Shown here: in pieces, positions 42,894 to 54,156 of the stretch
Layout of the letters: the number at the start of each line of letters is the position of its first letter
Numbering within the stretch: position 1 is the first letter of the stretch
NCBI RefSeq assembly: GCF_011008935.1
Contig: NZ_JAAIVJ010000016.1
Span: forward strand, 1-56,331
DNA length: 56,331 nt
Direction: 5' to 3'
DNA from: Tabrizicola oligotrophica
GTDB lineage: Bacteria > Pseudomonadota > Alphaproteobacteria > Rhodobacterales > Rhodobacteraceae
The notes under the pieces: model-generated
The model's database searches: none
What the model was told of the DNA's origin: nothing
What the model saw: the letters and a program-made list of their open reading frames with translations, nothing else
Program-made: the position numbers and the translations under genes

Positions 42894-44195
42894 ATGTCCG
42901 GCTATTTCGGCGGCATTCCCGCCATTCGCTACGAAGGCCCTGCGTCCACCAACGAGTTTGCCTTCCGCCACTACAACCCCGACGAGGTGGTGCTGGGCAA
43001 GCGCATGGAGGATCACATGCGCTTTGCGGTCGCCTACTGGCATTCGTTTGCCTATCAGGGCGGCGATCCCTTTGGCGGCCAGACCCTTGACCGCCCATGG
43101 TTCGCCGACGGCATGGCGGCGGCCAAGGCCAAGGCCGATGCGGCCTTCGAGCTGTTCGATATTCTCGGTGTGCCGTTCTATGCGTTCCACGACGCCGACG
43201 TGCGCCCCGAAGGCGCGAGCTTTGCCGAGAGCAAGCGCAACCTTGACGAGATCGTCGAATATTTCGCGGAGAAGCAGGGCAAGCACAAGGCCAAGCTCCT
43301 CTGGGGCACTGCCAACATGTTCAGCCACCGCCGCTGGATGTCGGGGGCGGCCACCAACCCTGACCCGGATGTCTATGCCTATGCCGCGGCTTCGGTGAAG
43401 GCCAACCTTGATGCCACCCATCGCCTTGGCGGCGCCAACTATGTGCTGTGGGGCGGGCGCGAGGGCTATGAGACGCTGCTGAACACCGATCTGGCCGCCG
43501 AGCGCGCCCATGCCGGGCGCTTCCTGCAACAGGTGGTGGATTACAAGCACAGGATCGGCTTCAAGGGCGCGATCCTGATCGAGCCGAAGCCGCAGGAACC
43601 CTCGAAGCATCAGTATGATTTCGACGTGGCCACGGTTTATGGCTTCCTCAAGGATTTCGGCCTTGAGCATGAGGTGAAGGTCAACATCGAGCAGGGCCAC
43701 GCCATTCTGGCCGGGCATTCCTTCGAGCATGAAATCGCGCTGGCCTCGGCCTTGGGGATTTTCGGCTCGATCGACATGAACCGGAATGACTATCAGTCGG
43801 GCTGGGACACCGACCAGTTCCCCAACAACCATGCCGAAAAGGCGCTGGCCTTCTACGAGATTCTGAAGGCCGGCGGCTATACCACCGGCGGCACCAATTT
43901 CGACGCCAAGATCCGCCGGCAATCGCTGGACGCCGAGGATCTGGTGCTGGCCCATGTCGGCGGCATGGACACCTGCGCGCGGGCGTTGAAGGCGGCGGCC
44001 GCGCTGATCGAAAGCGGCGAGCTGGAGGCGGCGCGCAAGGCGCGCTATGCCGGATGGGAAACCGCGCCGGCCAAGGCGATGCTGGCCGGAAGCCTTGAGG
44101 CCGCCGCCGCCCGCGTTACCGCCGAAGGTCTTGAACCCGAACCGAAATCCGGCCGGCAAGAGCGGCTGGAAAACCTCTGGAACAGGTATATCTGA
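42894..44195 (+). CDS. xylA: Xylose isomerase
   Basis: 433-residue class II xylose isomerase that interconverts D-xylose and D-xylulose. Active-site elements: [12 protein letters not shown] (catalytic His-Asp), [23 protein letters not shown] (metal Glu and Lys), [17 protein letters not shown] (metal Glu, His) and SIDMNRND ... GWDTDQFP (metal Asp). TGAGGAAATCCC before the ATG provides a ribosome site. Its stop overlaps the next start (TGATG), which joins it to the two exported-protein genes downstream. Confidence 0.97.
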   Translation: MSGYFGGIPAIRYEGPASTNEFAFRHYNPDEVVLGKRMEDHMRFAVAYWHSFAYQGGDPFGGQTLDRPWFADGMAAAKAKADAAFELFDILGVPFYAFHDADVRPEGASFAESKRNLDEIVEYFAEKQGKHKAKLLWGTANMFSHRRWMSGAATNPDPDVYAYAAASVKANLDATHRLGGANYVLWGGREGYETLLNTDLAAERAHAGRFLQQVVDYKHRIGFKGAILIEPKPQEPSKHQYDFDVATVYGFLKDFGLEHEVKVNIEQGHAILAGHSFEHEIALASALGIFGSIDMNRNDYQSGWDTDQFPNNHAEKALAFYEILKAGGYTTGGTNFDAKIRRQSLDAEDLVLAHVGGMDTCARALKAAAALIESGELEAARKARYAGWETAPAKAMLAGSLEAAAARVTAEGLEPEPKSGRQERLENLWNRYI

Positions 44196-45526
44196 TGGCC
44201 CGCACCCCCGCCTTCCCCTCGCGTCGCAGCTTTCTGCAAGGGGGGCTGGCGGGAGTTGCGCTGACAGCCCTGCCGCTGCCCGCCTCCGCCACCGCGCGAC
44301 GGGCCGAGCAGGTGCTGGGCCAGTGGTATCAGCTCTTGCTGGAACTGATCCGCCACACCGCCACCTATTCCCCGCCGGTCGCCGCCCGCTCCTTCGCCTA
44401 TCTCGGCGTGACGGCGTTTGAAGCCTTGGCCACCGGCAACCCGGCCCTGCGGAGCCTGTCAGGTCAGGTCCGCGATCTGGCCCCTCTGCCCGCCCGCGAG
44501 GCCGCCCCGCATGACGAGGCTTGTGTGCTGCAAGGCGCGCTGACCCATGCCATGGCGGCCTATTTCGGCAACACCGGCCCGACCGGGCAACGGGCGATGC
44601 AGGCCATGGAGAAACGGCTTTCGACTGTGGCGATGGAAGGCGTGGGGCAGGATGTCGCCGCGCGCTCGGTTGCGCATGGGCTGGCCGTTTCCCAAGCCAT
44701 CCTCGACTGGTCGGCAGGCGACGGTGGCGCGGTCATTGAAAACATGGGCTTTCCGATGAGCTACGCGCTGACCGAAGGCCCGGCGCATTGGGTGCCGACC
44801 TCGACCGTCGCAGTGCAGCAGGCCCCGCTGTTGCCGACATGGGGCCAGAACCGGACCTTCGCCATTCCCGAAACCGGCCCCTGCGGCCTGCCGCCGCCGC
44901 TTGCCTATAGCGAGGACCCGGCCTCGGATTTCTACGCTCAGGCAAAAGAGGTCTATGACACCTCGAAAGCCCTGACCGACGAGCAAAAGCTGATCGCCCG
45001 GTTCTGGTCGGATGACCCGATGCTGTCGCCCACGCCACCCGGCCATTGGGTGTCGATCCTGCTGCAGATCTTCGATCGCGACGGAACGCCGGTGGACCGG
45101 CAGGCAGAGCTTCTCGCCCTGCTGGGCATGACGATCTCGGACGCTTTCGTGCAGTGCTGGCGCTCGAAGTTCGAACATGACCTGCTGCGCCCGGTCACCT
45201 ATATCCGCCGGGTGATCGACCCGAAATGGGAGCCCCTGCTCAACACGCCGCCCTTCCCGGAATATCCCTCGGGCCATTCCACGCAAAGCGCTGCCGCCGC
45301 GACCGTGCTGGAGGGGCTTCTGGGGCAGGATTTTGCCTTCGACGATGCCACCCATGCCGATGAAGGCTTGCCGACACGGCATTTCGACGGCTTCTGGCAG
45401 GCGGCGGAGGAGGCGGCCCTGTCGCGGATGTACGGCGGCATCCACTTCCGCGCCGCCAATGAGAACGGCCTTGCGCAGGGCAAATGCGTCGCGGCCCATG
45501 TTCTGGAGTTGAAGACCCGTGCGTAA
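44195..45526 (+). CDS. Tat-exported vanadium-dependent haloperoxidase / PAP2-superfamily protein
   Basis: 443-residue protein. A twin-arginine signal (SRRSFLQGG, Arg10-Arg11) with a hydrophobic stretch ending near ASA (about 30-32) implies folded export to the periplasm. The C-terminal half carries the phosphate/vanadate site of the haloperoxidase-PAP2 superfamily: Lys325, Arg332-Pro333 (KFEHDLLRP), PSGHS (358-362, His361 the acid-base), Ser410-Arg411 and His417. All anion ligands are present, but the Asp four residues after the last His in acid phosphatases is Ala here (GIHFRAANENG). Haloperoxidase or phosphatase activity cannot be told apart. The ATG overlaps the xylA stop, and the stop overlaps the next start by 8 bp. 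Confidence 0.85.
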   Translation: MARTPAFPSRRSFLQGGLAGVALTALPLPASATARRAEQVLGQWYQLLLELIRHTATYSPPVAARSFAYLGVTAFEALATGNPALRSLSGQVRDLAPLPAREAAPHDEACVLQGALTHAMAAYFGNTGPTGQRAMQAMEKRLSTVAMEGVGQDVAARSVAHGLAVSQAILDWSAGDGGAVIENMGFPMSYALTEGPAHWVPTSTVAVQQAPLLPTWGQNRTFAIPETGPCGLPPPLAYSEDPASDFYAQAKEVYDTSKALTDEQKLIARFWSDDPMLSPTPPGHWVSILLQIFDRDGTPVDRQAELLALLGMTISDAFVQCWRSKFEHDLLRPVTYIRRVIDPKWEPLLNTPPFPEYPSGHSTQSAAAATVLEGLLGQDFAFDDATHADEGLPTRHFDGFWQAAEEAALSRMYGGIHFRAANENGLAQGKCVAAHVLELKTRA

Positions 45527-47048
45527 GTCATTGCTCCCGCTACTGGCGCTGGCCAGCCCGGTCTGGGCCGACGACCCCGCCCTGCCGCAGTATGTCGAGG
45601 AAACCGGCCATGGCCTTGCCACGCCTTATCAGGGCGAGTGGCAGTATATGGTCGGCGGCGGCGCGGCGGTGTTCGACTGCGACGCCGACGCCCGCCCCGA
45701 TGTCTTCATCGCCGGCGGCGAAGGGCCTGCGGGGCTTTACCGCAATGTTTCGGAACCGGCCGGGCCGTTGCGCTTTGCCCCGGTGGAGGGTCTGTCAGAA
45801 ACCGCCGTGACCGGTGCCTATCCCCTGGACATCGACAGCGACGGCCTCACCGATCTGGCGGTGCTGCGGGTGGGCGAGAACCACCTGATGCGGGGTCTCG
45901 GCGATTGCCGGTTCGAAAATGCCAATGCCGCCTGGGGCTTTGACGGCGGCGACGCCTGGTCCACCGCCTTTGCCGCCACATGGGAGGCCGGGCAGGACTG
46001 GCCGACGCTGGCCGTCGGCAATTACATCGACCGCAAGGAAGAGGCGTTTCCCTGGGGCTCTTGCACCGACAACTGGCTGCACCGGCCCGAAGGCCGGGGC
46101 TTCGCCCCGCCCCTGCCCCTGACCCCCAGCTTCTGCGCCCTGTCGATGGTCTTTTCCGACTGGTCAAACAGCGGCAGCCGCGATCTGCGGGTGTCGAACG
46201 ACCGCGAATATTACAAGGGCGGGCAAGAGCAGCTGTGGCACATGGAGGCGGCGCCGCGGCTGTGGTCGGACAAGGAAGGCTGGAAGCGCCTGCGCATCTG
46301 GGGCATGGGGATTGCCGCGCGCGATCTGGATGCCGACGGCTTCAACGAGTTCTTCCTGACCTCGATGGCCGACAACAAGTTGCAGGTGCTGAACCCGCCT
46401 GCCGGCAAGACCCTGCCGCAATATGCCGATCAGGCCTTCAAGCGCGGCGCCACCGCGCACCGGCCCTTTACCGGCGGCGACCTGCGCCCCTCGACCGCCT
46501 GGCATGCGCAGTTCGAAGACGTGAACAACGACGGGCGCGCGGATCTTTTCGTGGTGAAGGGCAATGTCCATGCCATGCCGGATTTCGCCCAGAAAGACCC
46601 CAACAACCTGATGCTGCAACGCGCCGATGGCACGTTTGTGGAAGCCGCCGAAGTGTCGGGCGCCTTGAGTTTTGCCAATGGGCGTGGCGGGGCGGTCGCC
46701 GATTTCAATGCCGACGGCAAGCTTGACCTGCTGGTGGTGAACCGCTGGGAGCCGCCGCAAGTCTGGCGCAACAGCACGCAAGATCCGGGCGGGTTCGTCA
46801 CCGTCACCCTGCGGCAGGCGGGCACGAACCGCGATGCGATCGGCGCCTGGGTGGAAGTCAGGACCGAAGGCGGATTGCAGCGGCGCGAGATCACCGTGGG
46901 CGGCGGGCACATGTCGGGGCAACTGCTGCCCTGGCATTTCGGCATCGGCGCGGCCGAGATGGCCGAAGTGCGGGTGATCTGGCCGGATGGCAGCGCGTCG
47001 GACTGGGTGCAGGCCCAGCCGGGCACGGCGGTGCTTCTGGAACGCTAG
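45519..47048 (+). CDS. CRTAC1-type exported protein (FG-GAP/VCBS repeats plus ASPIC/UnbV domain)
   Basis: 509-residue protein starting with GTG at 45519, inside the end of the preceding gene. It has a signal peptide (about 1-17, ending VWA). At least five calcium-type Asp loops mark beta-propeller blades: FDCDADARPD, DIDSDGLTD, DLDADGFNE, DVNNDGRAD and DFNADGKLD. The last about 80 residues match the ASPIC/UnbV domain (NRDAIGAWVEV, ITVGGGHMSGQ, EVRVIWPDGS). CRTAC1-like proteins in bacteria are extracytoplasmic and of unknown biochemical role. The tight overlap with the haloperoxidase-like gene suggests that the two products act together. Confidence 0.88.
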   Translation: MRKSLLPLLALASPVWADDPALPQYVEETGHGLATPYQGEWQYMVGGGAAVFDCDADARPDVFIAGGEGPAGLYRNVSEPAGPLRFAPVEGLSETAVTGAYPLDIDSDGLTDLAVLRVGENHLMRGLGDCRFENANAAWGFDGGDAWSTAFAATWEAGQDWPTLAVGNYIDRKEEAFPWGSCTDNWLHRPEGRGFAPPLPLTPSFCALSMVFSDWSNSGSRDLRVSNDREYYKGGQEQLWHMEAAPRLWSDKEGWKRLRIWGMGIAARDLDADGFNEFFLTSMADNKLQVLNPPAGKTLPQYADQAFKRGATAHRPFTGGDLRPSTAWHAQFEDVNNDGRADLFVVKGNVHAMPDFAQKDPNNLMLQRADGTFVEAAEVSGALSFANGRGGAVADFNADGKLDLLVVNRWEPPQVWRNSTQDPGGFVTVTLRQAGTNRDAIGAWVEVRTEGGLQRREITVGGGHMSGQLLPWHFGIGAAEMAEVRVIWPDGSASDWVQAQPGTAVLLER

Positions 47049-47049
47049 G

Positions 47050-47168
47050 GCGATTTCCGGCGCGGAAATCGCTGGCGGAAGATGCGCGCATCTTCCGAAC
47101 CGGAGTTTGCGCCAAACTCCGCCTTGCCTTGCGGCAAGGGAAAGGCGCGGGGAGAGGCGCCCCGCGCC
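47050..47168. repeat. Cluster of five consecutive stem-loops between convergent genes
   Basis: Five palindromes follow each other in 119 bp. (1) GCGATTTCC 47050-47058 with GGAAATCGC 47064-47072. (2) A perfect 22-bp palindrome 47076-47097, half-site CGGAAGATGCG. (3) CGGAGTTTG 47101-47109 with CAAACTCCG 47113-47121. (4) CCTTGCC 47122-47128 with GGCAAGG 47133-47139. (5) GGCGCGGGG 47144-47152 with CCCCGCGCC 47160-47168. The cluster starts 2 bp after the CRTAC1 stop and ends 8 bp before the katG stop. It may act as a bidirectional terminator or be a mosaic repetitive element. Confidence 0.85.
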
Positions 47169-47175
47169 GTGAAGC

Positions 47176-49517
<2,342 letters not shown>

Positions 49518-50405
49518 ATGGCCAATCTCACCCTGAAACAGCTGCGTTATTTCGAGGCGCTGGCCCGGCTTGGCCATTTCGGCCGCGCGGCGGAGGCCTC
49601 GGCGATTTCCCAGCCGGCGCTGTCGATGCAGATCCGGGAGCTGGAAGAGGGTCTGGGAACCGCGCTTTTCGACCGGGGGGCGCGGGCAATCCGGCTTACC
49701 GGCTTCGGCGAGGAATTCGCCACCCGCGCGCGCGAAATCCTGCGGTTGGCGGAAGAGCTGGAGGATGCCTCGCGCATTGCGCGCGACCAGATGGCGGGAC
49801 GGCTCAGGCTGGGCGTGATCCCGACTGTCGCGCCCTATCTGTTGCCGCAGGTGATTGCCGACCTGACGCAGGTCTACCCCGCGCTGGACTTGCAACTGCG
49901 CGAGACGATCACGCCCAAACTGCTGGCCGAACTTGGCGAGGGCCGGCTGGATTGCGCCATCGTCGCCCTGCCGGTGTCAGAGCCTTCGCTGGTGGAAGTG
50001 CCGCTTTTCACCGAGGATTTCGTGCTGGTCCGGCCGCTCGCCGACGCGGCCAAGCCGGTGCCGGGTGCCACGGACCTGCGGGAAATGCGGCTTTTGCTGC
50101 TGGAGGAAGGCCATTGCTTCCGCGATCAGGCGCTGTCGTTCTGCAAACTTCAGGCGGCCGCCCCGCGCGAGCTGATGGACGGCTCGTCGCTGACGACCCT
50201 TGTGCAGATGGTCGGCGCCGGCATCGGCGTGACCTTGATCCCGGAAATGGCGGTGGCGGTGGAAACCCGCCTTGCCCCGGTCTCGGTCGCCGCCTTCGGC
50301 GCCCCCCGGCCCAGCCGGCAGATCGGCATGGTCTGGCGGCGCTCAAGCCCGCTTGCCCGGCAATTCTCGGCAATTGCCGAAGTGGTGAAGGGCGTCCGGC
50401 GCTGA
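49518..50405 (+). CDS. oxyR: Hydrogen peroxide sensor and LysR-type activator OxyR
   Basis: 295-residue LysR protein: DNA-binding helix-turn-helix in residues 1-60 and a regulatory domain from about 90. The redox pair is Cys200 and Cys209 in EEGHCFRDQALSFC, equivalent to Cys199 and Cys208 of E. coli OxyR. H2O2 oxidises them to a disulfide that activates transcription. The divergent katG is the obvious target. Its stop abuts the stop of ychF (TGATCA), with no base between. Confidence 0.94.
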   Translation: MANLTLKQLRYFEALARLGHFGRAAEASAISQPALSMQIRELEEGLGTALFDRGARAIRLTGFGEEFATRAREILRLAEELEDASRIARDQMAGRLRLGVIPTVAPYLLPQVIADLTQVYPALDLQLRETITPKLLAELGEGRLDCAIVALPVSEPSLVEVPLFTEDFVLVRPLADAAKPVPGATDLREMRLLLLEEGHCFRDQALSFCKLQAAAPRELMDGSSLTTLVQMVGAGIGVTLIPEMAVAVETRLAPVSVAAFGAPRPSRQIGMVWRRSSPLARQFSAIAEVVKGVRR

Positions 50406-51503
50406 TCAGGCGTTGAACAGGAAATGCAGGACGTCGCCGTCCTTGACCTCATAGGTCTTGCCTTCCACCCGGAACTTGCCGGCTTCTTTCGCGCCCGCCT
50501 CGCCGTTGCCCGCGACATAGTCGTCAAAGGCCACGGTTTCGGCGCGGATGAAGCCCTTTTCGAAATCGCCATGGATGACGCCAGCGGCCTGCGGCGCCAA
50601 CGTGCCCTTGGAGATCGTCCAGGCGCGGGCCTCTTTCGGGCCGACGGTGAAATAGGTCTGCAGGCCCAGAAGCGCATGGCCGGCGCGGATCAGCCGGTCA
50701 AGTCCGGCCTCGTGCAGGCCCATTTCCTCAAGGAACATCACCGCCTCGTCCTCGGGCAACTGGCTGATTTCTTCCTCGATCTTCGCCGAGATCACCACCG
50801 TCGCCGCGCCCTGCGCCCTGGCCATGTCAGCCACGCGGTCGGACTGGCTGTTGCCGCTCGCGGCCTTGGCCTCCTCGACGTTGCAGACGTAAAGCACAGG
50901 CTTGGCGGTGAGCAGTTGCAGCATCCGCCACTGTTTCTGGTCATCGGCGGCAATGGCAAGGGTGCGGGCCGGTTTGCCGTCGTTCAGCGCGACAAGGGCG
51001 GCGCGCAACAGCCGGTCCTGATCCAGCGTCTCCTGATCGCCGCCGCGCAGCTTCTTGGCCAGCGCGGCAAGGCGGCGCTCGATCGATTCCATATCGGCCA
51101 GCATCAGCTCGGTCTCGATGGTCTCGGCATCGGCGACCGGGTCGATCCGGCCTTCGACATGGGTGATGTCGCCGTCTTCAAAGCAGCGCAGCACATGGGC
51201 GATGGCATCGCATTCGCGGATGTTGGCGAGGAACTGGTTGCCAAGCCCCTCGCCCTTTGAGGCGCCGCGCACCAGACCGGCGATGTCGACAAAGGTCATG
51301 CGGGTCGGGATGATCTGCTTCGAACCGGCGATGGCAGCCAGCTTGTCAAGCCGGGGGTCCGGCACTGCCACCTCGCCGACGTTCGGCTCGATGGTGCAGA
51401 AGGGAAAGTTCGCGGCCTGTGCGGCGGCGGTGCGGGTCAGCGCGTTGAACAGGGTCGACTTGCCGACATTCGGCAGACCCACGATGCCCATCTTGAAACC
51501 CAT
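50406..51503 (-). CDS. ychF: Redox-regulated ATPase YchF (OLA1 family)
   Basis: 365-residue P-loop protein of the Obg-related family. G1 is GLPNVGKST (9-17), G3 is [16 protein letters not shown], a coiled-coil hairpin follows (about 130-200), and the C-terminal TGS domain includes [19 protein letters not shown]. In place of the canonical NKxD the family has NVEE (CNVEEAKAA), which explains its preference for ATP. AGGAG lies 7 bases before the ATG. YchF binds ribosomes and negatively affects oxidative stress responses in other bacteria, so its place beside oxyR-katG may be meaningful. Confidence 0.95.
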   Translation of the reverse strand: MGFKMGIVGLPNVGKSTLFNALTRTAAAQAANFPFCTIEPNVGEVAVPDPRLDKLAAIAGSKQIIPTRMTFVDIAGLVRGASKGEGLGNQFLANIRECDAIAHVLRCFEDGDITHVEGRIDPVADAETIETELMLADMESIERRLAALAKKLRGGDQETLDQDRLLRAALVALNDGKPARTLAIAADDQKQWRMLQLLTAKPVLYVCNVEEAKAASGNSQSDRVADMARAQGAATVVISAKIEEEISQLPEDEAVMFLEEMGLHEAGLDRLIRAGHALLGLQTYFTVGPKEARAWTISKGTLAPQAAGVIHGDFEKGFIRAETVAFDDYVAGNGEAGAKEAGKFRVEGKTYEVKDGDVLHFLFNA

Positions 51504-51630
51504 CTGCACGCTCCTTTGGCTGATGGCGCGCTTGATAGGGGGGAAGGGCGAAAGGATCAAGCGCGCCTTTGGCTCCTTGATTTTCCCGGTGCGGCCTGCG
51601 AAACCCGGTGCAACGATCCGAGGGACCAGC

Positions 51631-52422
51631 ATGACCAGAATTGACGACACCTTCGCGCGGCTGAAATCGCAGGGCAAAAAGGCCTTCGTGTCCTATATCA
51701 TGGCGGGCGATCCCGACGTGGCCACCGCGCTTGCGGTGATGAAGGGGCTGCCCGCCGCCGGGGTGGACATCATCGAGCTGGGCCTGCCCTTCACCGATCC
51801 GATGGCCGATGGCCCGACCATCCAGCTTGCCGGCCAGCGGGCGCTGGAAGGCGGCATGACGGTGGACGCCACCTTGCAGATGGTGCGCGACTTCCGCGCG
51901 GCCGACCAGAAAACCCCGATCGTGCTGATGGGCTATTACAACCCGATCTATTCGCGCGGCGTCGACCGGTTTCTGGCCGAGGCGAAAGAGGTGGGCATCG
52001 ACGGGCTGATCGTGGTTGACCTGCCGCCCGAGGAGGATGCCGAATTGTGCATCCCGGCGCAGAAGGCCGGGCTGAACTTCATCCGGCTGGCGACGCCCAC
52101 GACCGACGCGAAGCGCCTGCCGAAGGTGCTGCAGAACACCAGCGGTTTCGTCTATTACGTTTCGGTCACCGGGATCACCGGGTCGGCGGCGGCGCAGGCC
52201 GGCGAGGTCGGGCCGGAGGTGGCGCGGATCAAGCGCTCGACCGAGCTGCCGGTGATCGTCGGCTTCGGGATCAACACCCCCGAGGCGGCGCGGACGATTG
52301 CCGGTGTGGCCGATGGCTGCGTGGTCGGCTCGGCCATCGTCAAGGAGGTTGGCGCGGGCAAGCCGGCGGCGGATGTGCTGGCCTTTGTCGCCGATCTGGC
52401 CAAGGGCGCGCATTCGGCCTGA
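51631..52422 (+). CDS. trpA: Tryptophan synthase alpha subunit
   Basis: 263-residue TIM barrel that cleaves indole-3-glycerol phosphate to indole and glyceraldehyde 3-phosphate. Catalytic Glu49 ([12 protein letters not shown]) and Asp60 (MADGPTIQ) are in place, and [12 protein letters not shown] with [11 protein letters not shown] form the phosphate site. GAGGGACCAGC precedes the ATG. trpB is not adjacent, as is common in this order. The next gene starts 3 bp downstream. Confidence 0.95.
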   Translation: MTRIDDTFARLKSQGKKAFVSYIMAGDPDVATALAVMKGLPAAGVDIIELGLPFTDPMADGPTIQLAGQRALEGGMTVDATLQMVRDFRAADQKTPIVLMGYYNPIYSRGVDRFLAEAKEVGIDGLIVVDLPPEEDAELCIPAQKAGLNFIRLATPTTDAKRLPKVLQNTSGFVYYVSVTGITGSAAAQAGEVGPEVARIKRSTELPVIVGFGINTPEAARTIAGVADGCVVGSAIVKEVGAGKPAADVLAFVADLAKGAHSA

Positions 52423-52425
52423 GCC

Positions 52426-52899
52426 ATGGAAACGATCCCTGAACGGCCTGCGGTGCGGGACTGGTCGGCCCTTCTGGGACAAAGCTTTGCGGCGGCGACC
52501 GGCCGGCCGCTGATTGCCGGCCTTGCCCCGGCGGAGGCCGGCTTTGCCCGCGCGCTTTTCGATCTGCCGCAGCCCCTCGTCAGCCATGGCCCCGAGGCCG
52601 ATCCGGTGTTCTGCTATGCCAACCGCGCCGCGCTGGCGCTCTGGGGCATGGGCTGGGAGGATTTTACCCGCCTGCCCTCGCGGCTCTCGGCCGAGGACGA
52701 TCCGGCAATTCAGCGCGACCGCAGCCGCTTCCTGCGCGAGGCCGCCGCGAAGGGGTGGGTGGCCGATTACTCCGGCATCCGCAAAGCCGCCGATGGCCGC
52801 CGCTTCCGCATCAGCCGGACGGTGCTGTGGACGCTGCGCGACGCGGCGGGGCTGGTGCGCGGACAGGCAGCGCTGATTGGCGCGGTGACGGCACTCTGA
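52426..52899 (+). CDS. MEKHLA domain-containing protein
   Basis: 157-residue soluble protein whose core (FCYANRAALALWGMGWEDFT ... LPSRLSAE) is the MEKHLA domain, a PAS-related fold first noted in plant HD-ZIP factors. The C-terminal part (DYSGIRKAADGRRFRISRT) fits the same domain. Members probably bind a small ligand, but none is known. It starts 3 bp after trpA, probably cotranscribed, with no clear functional link. Confidence 0.8.
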   Translation: METIPERPAVRDWSALLGQSFAAATGRPLIAGLAPAEAGFARALFDLPQPLVSHGPEADPVFCYANRAALALWGMGWEDFTRLPSRLSAEDDPAIQRDRSRFLREAAAKGWVADYSGIRKAADGRRFRISRTVLWTLRDAAGLVRGQAALIGAVTAL

Positions 52900-52938
52900 C
52901 GGCGGCCGCCGTCGGTTGACCAATCTTGCGACGGTCGC

Positions 52939-52977
52939 TTGCGTTTCACGCCCGAATTGGTAATATCACCTTACCAA
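52939..52977 (+). promoter_or_regulatory. Promoter of the lactate dehydrogenase gene with an overlapping operator palindrome
   Basis: TTGGTAA (52957-52963) and TTACCAA (52971-52977) are perfect 7-bp arms 7 bases apart, ending 15 bases before the ATG. They overlap TAATAT (52961-52966), a likely -10 whose -35 would be TTGCGT (52939-52944, 16-base spacer). A protein bound here would block transcription. TTGGT/ACCAA arms are typical of GntR-type regulators such as LldR. Confidence 0.65.
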
Positions 52978-52992
52978 AAATAAGGGTTTGTC

Positions 52993-54156
52993 ATGGCTGT
53001 CATCACCTGCATCGACGATCTCAAGGCGATCTACGCCAAGAAAACGCCGAAAATGTTCTACGATTACGCGGAATCGGGCAGCTATACCGAGCAGACCTTT
53101 CGGGAAAACGTCTCGGATTTCGCCAAGATCCGCCTGCGCCAGCGCGTGGCGCGCGATCTGACCGGGCGGACGACGCAAAGCACGATGATTGGCGAGACGG
53201 TGACGATGCCGGTGGCGCTGGCCCCTGTCGGCTCTTGCGGCATGCAGGCACCCGATGGCGAGATCAAGGCGGCGCGCGCAGCGGCGGCTTTTGGTGTGCC
53301 CTTCACGCTCTCGACCATGTCGGTCTGTTCGATCGAGGATGTGGCCGAACATTCCCCGGCCCCGTTCTGGTTCCAGCTTTATGTGATGAAGGACGAGGAC
53401 TTCGTCGATGCGCTGATCGAGCGGGCGCGGGCGGCGAAGTGCTCGGCGCTGGTGCTGACGCTGGATTTGCAGATCCTTGGCCAGCGCCACAAGGACCTGA
53501 AGAACGGGCTGACGACGCCGCCGAAACTGACGCTGCCGAACATTCTGGACATGATGCTGAAGCCGCAATGGTCGCTCGGGATGCTGGCCACGCCACGCCG
53601 GACCTTCCGCAACATCGTCGGCCACGCCAAGGGGGTGGGGGATCTCGCCTCGCTGACGTCCTGGACCAACGAGCAGTTCGACCCGCAGCTTGACTGGAAG
53701 AAGGTGGCGCGCATCCGCGACCAATGGGGCGGCAAGCTGATCCTGAAGGGAATTCTCGATGCCGAGGATGCCCGCATGGCCGCCGATGTCGGGGCGGACG
53801 GGATGATCGTGTCGAACCATGGCGGGCGGCAACTGGATGGCGCCCTGTCGTCGATCCGCATGTTGCCGCAGATCGTGCGGGCGGTCGGAGACCAGACCGA
53901 GGTGTTTCTCGACAGCGGCATCCGCTCGGGTCAGGACGTGCTGAAGGCGCTGGCGCTGGGGGCGAAGGGCACCTTCATCGGCCGCAGCTATCTTTATGGC
54001 CTTGGCGCAATGGGTCAGGCAGGCGTGGCCAAGGCGCTGGAGATCATCTGGAAGGAACTTGACGTGACCATGGCGCTTTGCGGGGTGCAGAAGGCGACCG
54101 ATCTGTCGCGCGAACACCTGCTGGTGCCGGAAGACTTCGAGGGCCGCTGGGCCTAA
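52993..54156 (+). CDS. lldD: L-lactate dehydrogenase (quinone), FMN-dependent
   Basis: 387-residue alpha-hydroxy-acid oxidising enzyme. The active-site block SNHGGRQLDG includes His276 and Arg279, Lys252 lies in LILKGI, and FLDSGIRSGQDVLKALALGA binds the FMN phosphate. The N-terminal MFYDYAESGSYTEQTFREN and length match bacterial LldD, which oxidises L-lactate to pyruvate and passes electrons to quinone. Related 2-hydroxy acid oxidases cannot be fully excluded. A repressor palindrome overlaps its promoter. The stop shares 4 bp with the convergent RpiR gene. Confidence 0.88.
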   Translation: MAVITCIDDLKAIYAKKTPKMFYDYAESGSYTEQTFRENVSDFAKIRLRQRVARDLTGRTTQSTMIGETVTMPVALAPVGSCGMQAPDGEIKAARAAAAFGVPFTLSTMSVCSIEDVAEHSPAPFWFQLYVMKDEDFVDALIERARAAKCSALVLTLDLQILGQRHKDLKNGLTTPPKLTLPNILDMMLKPQWSLGMLATPRRTFRNIVGHAKGVGDLASLTSWTNEQFDPQLDWKKVARIRDQWGGKLILKGILDAEDARMAADVGADGMIVSNHGGRQLDGALSSIRMLPQIVRAVGDQTEVFLDSGIRSGQDVLKALALGAKGTFIGRSYLYGLGAMGQAGVAKALEIIWKELDVTMALCGVQKATDLSREHLLVPEDFEGRWA

